Shown here piece by piece: positions 9,174 to 21,498 of a stretch of DNA of 64,000 nt (within the stretch, counting starts at the first letter, position 1; every line of letters begins with the position of its first letter). Below the pieces are notes generated by a model, which saw only the letters and a program-made list of their open reading frames with translations, did not search any database and was not told the origin of the DNA. This stretch comes from Eurosta solidaginis (Eukaryota > Arthropoda > Insecta > Diptera > Tephritidae). Both the position numbers and the translations under genes were made by a program. The stretch is taken from assembly GCF_040869045.1 (NCBI RefSeq), contig NC_090319.1, positions 57,384,779-57,448,778 of the forward strand. Direction: 5' to 3'.

Positions 9174-12120
9174 CGACGAATCCGAAGGTACAAGTAGATA
9201 TACTTACGAAATATTTCGAAGTACACGAAAGTACTTTTTCTGATAAAATATGTCAGTTTGATTCATAACTGGAAAATCAAAATGTACAACATCTGTTATA
9301 ACATTTTTATTGAATATGAGTAAAATACATATAAAAAAGCAACAAAAAGTAAAACAACATATTAAATAAGTATAAATTGTACAGCAGCTAACAATATTAA
9401 GGTAGTTTTGTGTTTGCCTTCATTAGTACTAGCTTTTCAAACGAAAATTCCGTCATCGGTTGCCTTCTAGGACTATAAACAATGCCGGCTAAGGAAAATA
9501 AACGCTCTACTGGGGCGAAGGCAGCTAAGGGCGTATTCACTTGGAGTGATAGGTCCTTCATAAGAGGATAACTCTGAAGCATATTGAGATCTGTTGATGT
9601 ATCATTAAGATACCTGTAAAATTCTTCTTCAACCATTTTGTCAAAGTTAGGTGATCGTAAGGGTGCTGGTTGATCATGGCCTATTTCTTCGAATAGCTCA
9701 TCTATTTTAAAAAACTGAGGGTTAATAAAGATATCATTTTCATAAAAGCATAAAATGGTAAAGAATAACGTATTAATACCTGGAGTTTTAAAGTCAAAAA
9801 ATAAATCATTTCTTTGCGCATCGGTCGGCCTGGGATTTCCAAATTGGATCTACATGTGTGTTTACAATGTAGTAGTTGATATAGCTCTGAGCTTTATGCT
9901 AGGGCATAATAAAGCTGCAACAATGGCGTCATAGTTTTCCTCAGATAGCTTAAGGTATGATTCAAATCGTAAAATTAATTTCTGCACCAACTTTTTCGCC
10001 ACTTCCTTTAAATAAATTAGGTTTTTGCCTAAATTGATTTTTTTCAATTTTACACAAAGTGTCACAAGCGAAGGAAGAAGATAACCATATAACATATTAT
10101 CTTCTCTTTGTAAAAAATCTAATGTTTCAGCGAAAGGAGACATTACTTCTTTATATTCTTCCAAATACGATACATCTGTAGCAGACAAACTGTCCTTTTT
10201 TCCTATATCTAGCTTCTCAAAAAGTTCCTTTAATTTATTTTTGTGATCTAAAAGCCGGCATACAGCATCGTATATTGAGTTCCACCTTGTTACCACAGGT
10301 GTAACTAGAGACGATCCTAATGTTTCTACTATTATTTCTGATGTCTTAGGACAGTTCGATTTTTTTCATAAAATACTGCATTTTCTGAAAATCTTTCAAT
10401 GAAAACTTAAGTTTAAAAACGATTTAAAACTACACCTTTGAATCATTTGTACCTGTTTGTGCCTGCTTTATATTGCACGCTCCTCTGATAAAAGTTTTAA
10501 TAAAATCAGTAGTGGTAATTAAGTTCAGTGTGTGACTGGCACACCTTATATGTTTCGGTAAGGCTACAATATTTTCTATAGACGAATTATCAGTACTACC
10601 GTCCGTATCATCAAAATCGTCCAAGTTATACATGCCGAACTCTTTGAAAACCTTTACAAAGTTCGACCCATTGTCTGTGACGGTCCCCACAATTTTTGAT
10701 GATACCAGACCGAAATTATTATTTATATCTGCTATCATTTCATGTATGCGTATGTGGTTATGCACCCCAGAAAACCTTTTACACGCTAGTGCTACCGAAT
10801 TCCTGTTAAATTTGTCATCCAACCAATGGCAAGTGTACCCGAAGAAACTTTTATGCTTTGAAGACCATATATCGGCCGTCGTACAAAAGTACTTATTTGT
10901 CGATATGAGCTCTTTTATTATACCAAACATTTTTGTGAAGCGTTCGTCTAGTTTGCTCATTAATTTTGAACGACTCATCACCTTTAGCGATGTTCCTTCA
11001 AACATTTTTCGGAAGGATTCCCTCTCCACGGTTGAGAGTGGTGATGCCGTATCAATGATATAGTTCATCACTTTTTCGTCAAAGCTTTTCCCATTCAATG
11101 AAGCTGCTGTACGGCTTGAGCGCTTAATCCCCGCATGCTTTTCCGAGTGTTTTATACCCAATCCGAATCAAAATCCAAGGACAAGTTCTGTGAAGAAATC
11201 ATTTTGTGTTAAATTTTGTACATTTATTTCTGAATGTCTTTTGGAAATATAGAAATATAAATTTAAATTTTTTTGAAGGAAAGCTATATATTGGGTAACC
11301 TGATGAAAATTGCAGATTGTACAACAATTTCAGGTAGTTTGTGCATGAGTATATATTATTATCAGAAAGTGGACCTAATAAAACGTCAACTCTCATAGCC
11401 TTTGGGTTTTAGTTCGGATGCTTCCGTAAACGACAAAGCAAGTTATTGCCTAGAACTAGTGAATCTAAAAGATATCCTGCAAACAAATTTCGACTTGACC
11501 CTTCGACACAAAATGGAGTTATGCAGTTGTTTTTAGAATTTTGAGGAAGTATTTGCAGTTTTACAATAATAATAAGACCTTAACATATATTAACAGACAT
11601 TATTGATGATAAGCTCATGGGAGGAACTACTAGTGCAAAATACGTGTTTTGTGATGCACGCCTAAATTACGACAACAATTCGTCGAATTTTTGTAGCACC
11701 TGCATAAAAAGCACCCAGTAAAGCGTGCGGGGCTTAAGCTCTCAAGCCGTAAAACCATTTCATTAGGTGGGAAGAGGTTTGATGACAGAGTGACTAGCTT
11801 CACCACTCTGAACTGTGGAAAGGGAATCATTCCAATAAATGTTCATAAATTAGCGAACGATTTACAAACATTTTTAGTATCATAAAAGGTCTCACATTTT
11901 TGGAAAATACCGTTTCGATCAGTAGTTGAGCTGATTGTTAAAAAATATTAGTTGATCCGCTTCAAAACCGTTCAATACTTGTCAAAGTACTTCGAAAGTA
12001 CTTTACTTGTACTTCAACAATACAAGTACAAGTACCTCGATACTTATACTTGTAATCATTTTTCGAAGTACTGAGGTACTGTTACTCGTACTTGTACTGG
12101 TACTTTTTTTTACAGGTCTG
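9174..12120 (-). mobile_element. hAT-superfamily DNA transposon, 3' end damaged
   Basis: The right boundary carries the terminus CAGACCTGTAAAAA (minus strand, ending at 12120), typical of hAT ends. Next to it lie many subterminal caagtac-type repeats (11980-12110), and a few are also found at the left (9185-9240). Comparison with E copies at 15000-15060 and 18650-18710 shows E sequence joining up across the element. However, about 27 bp of E are missing and the left end lacks the CAGACCTG terminus, so the 3' end and target duplication were lost in a deletion. Confidence 0.8.
9397..11161 (-). pseudogene. hAT transposase, split into three frames
   Basis: Three minus-strand blocks follow in protein order. 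11161-10430 has TADIWSSKHKSFFGYTCHWL, the first catalytic Asp region, then VTDNGSNFVKVF with the second Asp, then HIRCASHTLNLI. 10296-9862 begins at VTRWNS, the conserved RW block. 9636-9397 holds the C-terminal dimerisation domain with PVERLFSLAG. Frames shift near 10430 and 9862-9640. An N-terminal BED zinc finger should precede the first block, but I could not find it in 11162-12000. Not functional as it stands. Confidence 0.85.
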
Positions 12121-13565
12121 CACCCAAACTTAGACACCCTTACTTGTTTTTTGTTTGTTTTAATTAGCTGAACAAATATGTTTTGCTCTATCAAAACAAC
12201 AAATGAAACGTATTTATTGATATTCTAGCGAAATGAATTGACGCACTTTGCTATACTTTTTAAAACAGCATTTCTTTGCAATTGTTTGTGTATTTATACG
12301 AGGGCGAATCCCAAATAAGGTACATCACGAACCTAAAATCAGAAGTGGTCAGACTTTATTTCTGTCACTTGGGATTAAAGGTCAAATATGTGTATGATGT
12401 GGAAATCAAATAGTTCATTCTTTCCCCTCATCCTGGACAGAGAAACACAACTTCAAAGAAAGGCCTCATCGGTTTTACAAATATGGATGCTTTACTAACA
12501 AAATATAACCTCCTTTCTTTATATTGTTGCGCTGTTTAACCCAGATCCATATTTTTGCTTTTAATAAAATTTTGTCTAGACTTTCATTGATTATTTAAAA
12601 AACTTTAGAAAACGGAGGTTTTCCTGCCCTTATCTTTATTATTTTCCTAGTAAGCAGACGTCGACTTGAAATTAAAAAAGCGATCAGATTTTAAATAGGT
12701 CGGTTTACTAAATATTTCCGGAAAGTTCGAGTAACATTTTTTATTGGTGTCTAAAATTTGTCAAGTCCATTACCTCTCTTCCATTAGCTCATCCATATAT
12801 TGGCCTATAACTTTATTTCTGTTAAGCCAACGAACAAAACTTTTATGTTTTCAGAAAGAGTGCATTTTGCGATTTAAGCAGTGTATAAACTGTTAATTCA
12901 TTCTTGGAGATATTAGAGAAATCTTACAAAATACGACGAAAATTTAAATTGTTGTTTCTCTTTTTTAATTTATATATACAAAGGATAATCTGATGAAAAT
13001 CTAAAATCAGTTCTGATTTCAAAAAGATGTGAATTTTAAAGATTAATGTAGGTTTTATTGGTGTATTCAACAATTTCGTATGAAGACACAAATTAGCTTG
13101 CATTTTTATTGTGAATCTTATCTGCTTAAAAAAAAAAAAATTTATATATATATTTGTCGACTAGAAATTGTTAAATGGGAATATCTTATTCAAATTTCAA
13201 TGGTTTTATTATATTCGTGAGCTTTTGGACGACAGTTATGTACCAGTATACGTCACTGCTTACGAAAAGGGGGGTTTTGGGCCCTTAGTAGGGACTTTGA
13301 GGGCCTATTCGAAATTCCAGATATGCTGATTTTGTTTACTCTGCTAGACCTAAAACTTGATTTCTCGCAAAGAATATATTTAATTCATTGAGAATAAATG
13401 GTCGCGTCCGTAACCGTACTTACGCGTATATCCAGCGTTTTAAAAAGATATATCAGAATTCGAAAAATTACGGGCATTAGGTGTTTTTGTCTCTCACTTA
13501 AGGAATGTAAAATCTCCCTTTAACTTGTTTAACTTTTGCATAAGTACTTTCACAAGCATTAGAAA
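12121..13565 (+). repeat. E-family repeat, forward copy, part 2
   Basis: Continues the copy broken at 9173. It matches, inverted, 14157-15000 (the half before 13000) and 16850-17430 (the half after). It runs through 'gtttactaaatatttccgg', 'gtcgactagaaattgtt' and a 'ggggggttttg' block near 13269, ending at 'agtactttcacaagcatt'. The short frames here are not conserved in the other copies. Confidence 0.75.
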
Positions 13566-13999
13566 ATTTTTACTATAAAGAATGCTTCGAGGAAAACTTA
13601 ACGAAATCGGCGAAGGACCACACCCATTTTTATATAAAAGATATTTAAAAGGATCGTTGACGAATAAAATAAGCCATATCTTTGCAAAAAAGAGCTTTAT
13701 ATCAATGGTGTTTCATTTTGCAAGTGAAATTATAACAAGAAAAGGAAAAAATTTAAATTTTTGAAAATGGGCGTGGCCTCGTCCATTTATGGCCAAACAA
13801 TTTTCTATGTTTCGGGAGCCATAACTCGAAGAAAAATTAAAGGCTCGTAATAAGATTGGGTACACATATTTTCCTTATAGCAGGACGGGGCCTGTTAAAA
13901 ACCATGCCCACTTTTATATAAAAGATGTTTAAAAGGGTCGTATACTAGAATAATAAGCTATTTGTTATCAAAAAATAGTTTTGTATCAATGATATTTCA
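13566..13999 (+). repeat. Second partial forward E copy leading to the palindrome turn
   Basis: Jumps back to E sequence already seen at 8811-9000: 'aaatcggcgaaggaccacac', then 'ataagccatatctttgcaaa'. The forward array therefore starts a second unit that is cut short at the inversion point near 14000. Confidence 0.65.
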
Positions 14000-14078
14000 C
14001 GTAACAAAATTCGGAAAAATAATTTATCTGAATTGTACAGTTCATTTCAGATAAATTATTTTTTCGAATTTTGTTACG
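14000..14078. repeat. Perfect-arm hairpin at the E inversion point
   Basis: Two 33-bp arms, 14000-14032 and 14046-14078, pair with a single mismatch around a 13-base loop. Left of it E runs forward and right of it E runs in reverse, so this marks the turn of a large palindrome. Confidence 0.85.
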
Positions 14079-14118
14079 AGGAACTATTTTATTTAAATTA
14101 AAAAAAAAAGTGAAATAA

Positions 14119-14152
14119 GTGAAATAAGCGGAGTTTCAGTAAATTTGTTACA
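14119..14152 (+). repeat. 34-bp remnant of the 3' end of an LTR
   Basis: Matches the last 34 bases of the solo LTR at 17431-17967 and ends in TTACA followed by the same GTAT target sequence and the same E sequence. The LTR was thus inserted at the same site in both units. Confidence 0.8.
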
Positions 14153-16233
14153 GTATATATAAATTAAAAAAGAGATACAACAATTTAAATTTTCGTCATA
14201 TGTATTTTGAAAGATTTCTCTAAAGTCTTCAAGAATCAATTAACAGTTTATACACCGCTGAAAGCGCAAATGCTTTCTTTATGACAACATATACGTTTTT
14301 TTTCGTTGGCTTAACAGATATAAAGTTATAGGCCAATATATGGATGAACTAATGGAAGAGAGGTTATGGACTTGACAAATTTAAGACACCAATAAAAACT
14401 GTTACTCGAACTTTCCGGAAATATTTAGTAAACAGACCTATTTAGCATCTGATCGCTTTTTTAATTTCAAGTCGACGTTTGCTTACTAGGAAAATAAAAA
14501 GGATAAGGGCAGGAAAACCTCCGTTTTCTAAAGTTTTTTAAATACTCAATGAAAGTCTATTTTATTAAAAGCAAAACTATGGATCTGGGTTAAACAGCGC
14601 AACAATATAAAGAAAGGAGGTTATATTTTGTTAGTAAAGCATCCAAATTTGCAAACCGATGAGGCCTTTCTTTGAAGTTGTGTTTCTCTGTCCAGGATGA
14701 GGGGAAAGAATGAACTATTTGATTTCCACATCATACACATATTTGACCTTTAAGAAATTAGAAATAAAGTCTGACCACCTCAAATTTTCGGTTCGTGGTG
14801 GACCCTATTTTGGATTCGCCCTCGTATAAATAAACAAACAATTGCAAAGAAATGTTGTTTTAAAAAAGTTAGCAAAGTACGTCAATTCATTTCGCTAGAA
14901 TATCAATAAATACGTTTCATTTGTTGTTTTGATAGAGCAAAACATGTTTGTTCAGCTAATTAAAATAAACAAAAATTAAGGGTGTCTAAGTTTGGGTGTA
15001 AACGAATATTATATACTCAGCGTGGTTCTAGAAATGTTTTGTAATGCTTGATCGGAATAAAAAAAAATGTATCCTAAATTTCTCTTACAATAAAACTTGA
15101 TAAGTGAAATATCATTTATACAAAACTATTTTTCGCTAAGATATAGCTTATTATTCCAGTATACGCCCTTTTATAAGGAAAATATGTATGTGTACACAAT
15201 CTTATTACGACCCTTTAGTTTTTCTGCGAGTTGTGGCTTCCCACACGTCCATTTTCAAAAATTAACAATTTTCCTTTTTTTCTTGTATAATTTCACTTGA
15301 AAAATAAAACATCGTTGATATAAAGCTCTTTTTTGCAAAGATGCAGCTTATTTTATTCGTCCACGACCCTTTTGAATATATTTTATATAAAAATAGGCGT
15401 GGTCTTCACCCATTTCCTTAATTTTTCTTCGAAGCAATTTTTATAGTAAAGCAAATCTATCTGTCGAATTTTGTTGTAATATGTTTAACGGCTTTTGATT
15501 TATGATTAATAATATTTGTAAAATAGATTTTATCACAAGCGAGCGGTGCTACGCCCATTTCAAAAAAAAAAAAAAAATCAAGAGTCTTAATATCAGTTCA
15601 CACAAAAAATTTTAATATTCTAGATGAATTATTTAATAAATAATAAAGTTTTATGTGTTTTCCAAAATGTTATACATGTAAAAAGTGGGCGTGGTGGGCG
15701 TGCCATCCGATTTCCCTCATTTTTAACAGCGATGGGAGATGAGCACCAAGGAACTCACATACCAAATTGCAATATTTTATTCTCAATATTTAATCACGTT
15801 ATCGTGAGCATCGACAGATGGACGGACGGATGGACAGACATGGCTAAATCAATTCCTTTTTTCATCCTCAGAATTTTGATATCTGGAAGTCTATATTTAT
15901 CTCGATTCGTTTAAGACCGTTATGTAACCAAAGTTGATACACTCTGTGTGCAAAGAACGCTGATTATATTTCAAATACCGGAAATCTTATTTTTTATTTA
16001 AACATCTCAAAACAGATAAAACTAATATGTACTTTTCATTCAAATACATTCATTGTATACGTATTGACTTAATAACACACTTTGCAAATACATGTGGGCA
16101 ATTCTTTGGTAATGTACGCGAAAGTCGCACTCATTTCATACTGCATAGAAGAGAGCATGAGCAGCGGACTGAGCGGATATTACAATATTTGAAGCAACAA
16201 TTGTGCGTACCCTTAAAAAATGTAAGTACATAT

Positions 16234-16786
16234 GGGGTATTCCATCCCATTTCGACCAATTTTTTTTTTTCAGAAATTGACCGTTTGGGATCTTTTTTTT
16301 TTTTAAATTTGTTTTTAAATCTTCTTTTCGGAAAAAATTCAAGAACATTTTTTAAGTTTTTTTTTTTCAATTAAATTAAAAAAAAAATAATAATAATCGG
16401 CCCACTCTTCCGGGATTGGCGGGGATGATTGCAGCATTGATTGAAGTTTTTTATGAGAAAAAAGAAAATGGCGAAATGCGAAAAATCTCGAAAAACTGAA
16501 AAATTAAAAAAAAACTTTAAAAATTTTTTTGTATTTTTTCCGAAAAGTACATTGAAAACCAAATTTAAAAAAAAAAAAAGATCCCAAACGATTTTTGAAA
16601 AAGTTATAGCATTTTGAAAACAAAAACGGTGTTTTTTTTAAAAATTCATAACTTTCTTTGAGTTGGATGAAAAAATTTGAAAAAATTCTGAAAAACTTCT
16701 TTTGTAAGCTAGAAAAAGAAGAAAAACTTTCAGCCAATTCTAAAGGGGTCGGGTTCAAAATTGGTCAAAATGGGATGGAATACCCC
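16234..16786. mobile_element. MITE M1, complete 553-bp palindrome
   Basis: Starts ggggtattccatccc and ends with its reverse complement. The arms pair over most of their length around a GC-richer centre (16398-16436). ATAT at 16230-16233 and 16787-16790 is a 4-bp target duplication. The paralogous unit U2 at about 19855-19870 is the empty site, with a single uninterrupted atatatat. It has no coding capacity. Confidence 0.88.
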
Positions 16787-17430
16787 ATATATATGACCAT
16801 ATATGATGAGGTTCGGACGAGACAAGAAACAGAAGCAACTTTTTAATACTTGTGAAAGTACTTATGCAAAAGTTAAACAAGTTAAAGGGAGATTTTACTT
16901 TCCTTAAATGAGAGACAAAAAGACCTAATGCCCGTAATTTTTCGAATTCTGATATATCTTTTTAAAACGCTGGATATACGCATAAGTACGGTTACGGACG
17001 CGACCAAATTTTCTCAATGAATAACACTATATGACATTGAAAATATATTCTTTGCGAGAAATCAAGTTTAAGTTTGGCAGAGTAAACAAAATCAGCATAT
17101 CTGGAATTTCGAATACGCCCTCAAAGTCCGTGCTCAAAACCCCCCTTTTCGTAAGCGGTGACGTATACTGGTATATAACTTTCGTTCAAAAGCTCACGAA
17201 TATAATAAATCCATTGAAATTTGGATAAGATATTCCCATTTAACAATTTCTAGTCGACAAATATATACATATTTTTTTAAGCGGATAAGATTCACAAGAA
17301 AAATGCAAGCTAGTTTGTGTCTTCATACGAAACTGTTGAATACATCAATAAAACCTATATTACTCTTTAAAATTCACATCTTTTCGAAACCAGAACTGAT
17401 CTTAGATTTTCACCGGATAATCCTTTGTAT

Positions 17431-17967
17431 TGTGACGAATATTAGCAACACTAAGGGATACTATCATCTCTAAGCCGATACTAAGCAGTCACTTGTATGC
17501 ACATAAACAAATCAATCATAATGTCTACACATATGTCCGTACAAGCAGCGGAGAGAAACGCACAAACACATGCATATATCTGAGATACTCCTAAAAGTAG
17601 GCAATCATCGGGGAAAGTATCGCTCACATATACACGCGCATATGGCTATACGAGAAGCTATAATCGTGCATCTGTACTTTATAGCTGATAAGTTTATAGC
17701 TGGTAAACAAGTAGTAAATTCTAGAAGAAGAAACGCCTAGAAGTATGCGAATGAGACAGCAGAGACTATAAAAGGAGCGAAAGCTGAGTAAACAGAATCA
17801 GTTTGATTTAAGCACGCTATCAGTTGCGAAGTATAAGTGTTATTGTGAAGTACTTTAATAATGACTGTTTTGCATTATTGAATATTGGAGTTATTTATTC
17901 AACAGTTTAGCGATAAGAACGTTAGTAGAAGATGTGAAATAAGCGGAGGTTCAGTAAATTTGTTACA
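17431..17967 (+). mobile_element. Solo LTR of a Ty3/gypsy-type retrotransposon
   Basis: 537 bp beginning TGTGACGAATATTAG and ending GTTACA, flanked by GTAT at 17427-17430 and 17968-17971. A 4-bp duplication and TG...CA ends are typical of this class. A TATA box TATAAAA lies at 17767-17773. E unit U3 at 20255-20270 is the empty site, with one gtat. No internal region remains, so it arose by LTR-LTR recombination. Orientation is plus, judged from the TATA box. Confidence 0.88.
17767..17773 (+). promoter_or_regulatory. TATA box within the solo LTR
   Basis: TATAAAA followed by a G-rich ggagcgaaag stretch, placed two thirds into the LTR as expected for the U3/R boundary. It could drive transcription into the flanking E sequence. 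Confidence 0.55.
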
Positions 17968-19903
17968 GTATATATAAATTAAAAAAGAGATACAACAATT
18001 TAAATTTTCGTCATATGTATTTTGTAAGATTTCTCTAAAAAATAAAAAAATGTTACCCGAAATTTGCGGAAATATTTAGTAAACAGACGTATTTAACGCT
18101 TTTTTAATTTCAAGTCGAACTTTGCTTACTAGGAAACTAATAAGGATAAGGGCGGGAAAGCCTCCGTTTTCTAAAGTTTTTTAAATAATCAATGAAAGTC
18201 TATTTTATTAAAAGAAAAAGTATGGATCTTGGTTTACCAGCGCAACAATATAAAGAAAGGAGGTTATATTTTGTTAGTAAAGCATCCAAATTTGTAAAAC
18301 CGATGAGGCCTTTCTTTGAAATTATGTTTCTCTGTCCAGGACGAGGGGACAGAATAAACTATTTGATTTCCACATCATACACATATTTGACTTTTAATAA
18401 ATTAGAAATAAAGTTTGACCACCTCAGATTTTCCGTTCGTGATGGACCCTATTTTGGATTCGCCCTCGTATAAATAAACAAACAATTGCAAAGAAATGTT
18501 GTTTTAAAAAAGTATAGCAAAGTATGTCAATTCATTTCGCTAGAATATCAATAAATACGTTTCATTTGTTGTTTTGATAGATCAAAACATGTTTGTTCAG
18601 CTAACTAAAATAAATAAAAAAGTAAGGGTGGCTAAGTTTGGGTGTAAACGAATATTATATACTCAGCGTGGCTCTAGAAATGTTTTGTAATGCTTGATCG
18701 GAATAAAAAAAATGTATCCTAATTTTCTCTTACAATAAAACTTGATAAGTGAAATATCATTTATACAAAACTATTTTTCGCTAAGATATAGCTTATTATT
18801 CCAGTATACGCCCTTTTATAAGGAAAATATGTATGTGTGCACAATCTTATTACGACCCTTTAGTTTTTCTGCGAGTTATGGCTTCCCACACGTCCATTTT
18901 CGAAAATTAAAATTTTTCCTTTTTTTCTTGTATAATTTTACTTGGAAAATGAAACATCATTGTAATAAAGCTCTTTTTTGCAAAGATGTAGCTTATTTTA
19001 TTCGTCCACGACCCTTTCGAATATATTTTACATATAAATAGGCGTGGTCTTTCACCCATTTCCTTAATTTTTCTTCGAAGCAATTTTTATAGTAAAGCAA
19101 ATCTATCTGTCGAATTTTGTTATAATAGGTTTAACGGCTTTTGATTTATGATTAATAATATTTGTAAAATTGATTTTATCACAAGCGAGCGGTGCTACGC
19201 CCATTTCAAAAAAAAAAAAAAAAAAAATCAAGAGTCTTAATATCAGTTCACACAAAAAATGTTAATATTCTAGATGAATTATTTACTAAATAATAAAGTT
19301 TTATGTGTTTTCCAAAATGTTATACATGTAAAAAGTGGGCGTGGTTACCATCCGATTTCCCTCAATTTTAACAGCGATGGGAGATGAGCACCATGGAACT
19401 CATATACCAAATTGCAATATTTTATTCTCAATATTTACTCACGTTATCGCGGGCACCGACAGATGGACGGACGGATGGACAGACATGGCTATTCCTTTTT
19501 TTATCCTCAGCATTTTGATATCTGGAAGTCTATATTTATCTCGATTCGTTTAAGACCGTTATGTAACCAAAGTTGATACACTCTGTGTGCAAAGAACGCT
19601 GATTATATTTCAAATTCCGGAAATCTTATTTTTTATTTAAACATCTCAAAACACATAAAACTTATATGTACTTTTCATTAAAATACATTCATTGTATACC
19701 TATCAACTTAATAAGACACTTTGCAAATACATGTGGGCAATTCCTTGGTAATGTACGCGAAAGTCGCACTCATTTCATACTGCATAGAAGAGAGCATGAG
19801 CAGCGGACTGAGCAGGGACAATATTTGAAGTATCAATTGTGCGTACCCTTTTTTAAGTACATATATATGACCATATATGATGAGGTTCGGACGAGGTCTA
19901 GCA

Positions 19904-20675
19904 GAGTAATTAAAATCAGCATATCTGGAATTTCGAATACGCCCTCAAAGTCCGTGGGCTCAAAACCCCCCTTTTCGTAAGTGGTGACGTATTTGGTATA
20001 TAACTTTCGCTCAAAAGCTTACGAATATAATAAATCCATTGACATTTGGATAAGATATCCCCATTTAACAATTTCTAGTCGACAAATATATATATATGTA
20101 TATATTTTTTTAAGCAGATAAGATTCACAATAAAAATGCAAGCTAATTTGTGTCTTCATACGAAATTGTTGAATACACCAATAAAACCTACATTAATCTT
20201 TAAAATTCACATCTTTTTGAAATCAGAACTGATTTTAGATTTTCATCGGATAATCCTTTGTATATATAAATTAAAAAAGAGATAAAACAATTTAAATTTT
20301 CTTCATATGTATTTTGTAAGATTTTTCTAACATCTCCAAGAATCAATTAACTGTTTATACACTGCTGAAAGCACAAAATGCCCTCTTTCTGACAACATAT
20401 AAGTTTTTTTCGTTGGCTTAACAGAAATAAAGTTATAGGCCAATATATGGATCAACTAGTGGAAGAGAGGTAATGGACTTGACAAATTTTAGACACCAAT
20501 AAAAAATGTTACTCGAACTTTCCGGAAATATTTAGTAAACAGACCTATTTAAAATCTGATCGCTTTTTTAATTTCAAGTCGACGTTTGCTTAATAGGAAA
20601 ATAATAAGGATAAAGGCAGGAAAACCTCCGTTTTCTAAAGTTTTTTAAATACTCAATGAAAGTCTATTTTATTAC
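19904..20675 (-). repeat. E-family reverse unit U3, partial
   Basis: Begins mid-unit (compare 17080 onward) and runs without the LTR to 20675, where orientation flips as it does at base 131. Its last 131 bases are the start of the duplicated segment. Confidence 0.7.
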
Positions 20676-21256
20676 AAACCCACACTGAGTATATAATATT
20701 CGGTTACGCCCAATCTTGGACACCCTTACTTGTTTTCTGTTTGTTTTAATTAGCTGAACAAACATATTTTGCTCTATCAAAATAACAAATCAAACGTATT
20801 TATTGATATTCTAGCGAAATGAATTGACGTACTTTGCTATACTTTTTTAAAACAACATTTCTTTGCAATTTTTTGTGTATTTATACGTGAGCGAATCCCA
20901 AATAAAGTCCATAACGAACCGAAAATCAAAAGTGGTCAGACTTTATTTCTGTCACTTGGGATTAAAAGTCAAATATGTGTATGATGTGGAAATCAAATAG
21001 TTTATTCTGTCCCCTCGTCCTAGACAGAGAAACACAATTTCAAAGAAAGGCCTCATCGGTTCTGCAAATTTGGACGTTTTACTCACAAAATATAACCTCC
21101 TTTCTTTATATTGTTGCGCTGTTACCAGATATATATTTTTAAACTTGTGTCTAGACTTTCTTTTAGCATTAAAAAACTTTAGAAAACGGAGGTTTTATAA
21201 ATTAATCCTGCCCCTATTCTTATTTTCCGAGAAAGCAAACCTCGACTTGAAATTAA
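20676..21256 (+). repeat. E-family forward arm (equivalent of 132-712)
   Basis: Same sequence as 132-712 with a few substitutions. Together with U3 it makes a palindromic junction. 21257-21498 holds nothing recognisable, as in the first copy. Confidence 0.7.
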
Positions 21257-21498
21257 ACAAGTAAGGACATGAATGGGGCTGAACAATAATCTTATCCCAT
21301 TCGTAATATCCAAATAATCGGTTATATAAGATAAGAAATACAGATAAGAACAGATGTACTTACCTAAACGATTTTTAAGATAAATATAAAATACAAAATA
21401 TGTAGGTACTTTGTGTGAAGATGCAAAGTTTCAAGCTTTTTTATGGTCTGCATGTAAAAACTATTACCACGAATCACTTATTTCAACAATATAAAGTA

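Larger units (their letters stand above)
14079..16848 (-). repeat. E-family reverse unit U1
   Basis: Reverse-orientation E: 14157-15000 pairs with 12130-13000, and 15060-16020 pairs with 7850-9170. A further 200 bp (16020-16230) was absent from the forward copy. It carries 34 bases of an LTR at 14119-14152 and an M1 insertion at 16234. At about 16849 the next unit begins, giving tandem order. Without insertions the period is about 2.7 kb. Confidence 0.75.
16849..19903 (-). repeat. E-family reverse unit U2
   Basis: A second tandem unit in reverse orientation. 16850-17430 matches 13565-12990 inverted, 17968-18660 matches U1 14153-15000 directly, and 18720-19860 matches U1 15060-16230 directly without M1. 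It is interrupted by the solo LTR 17431-17967. Confidence 0.75.

Noticed and set aside
15624..19980. Several 65-115-residue plus-strand frames shared between E units U1 and U2
   Set aside because: Not conserved as frames in the forward E copy, rich in repeat phrases, and they cross known insertion sites.
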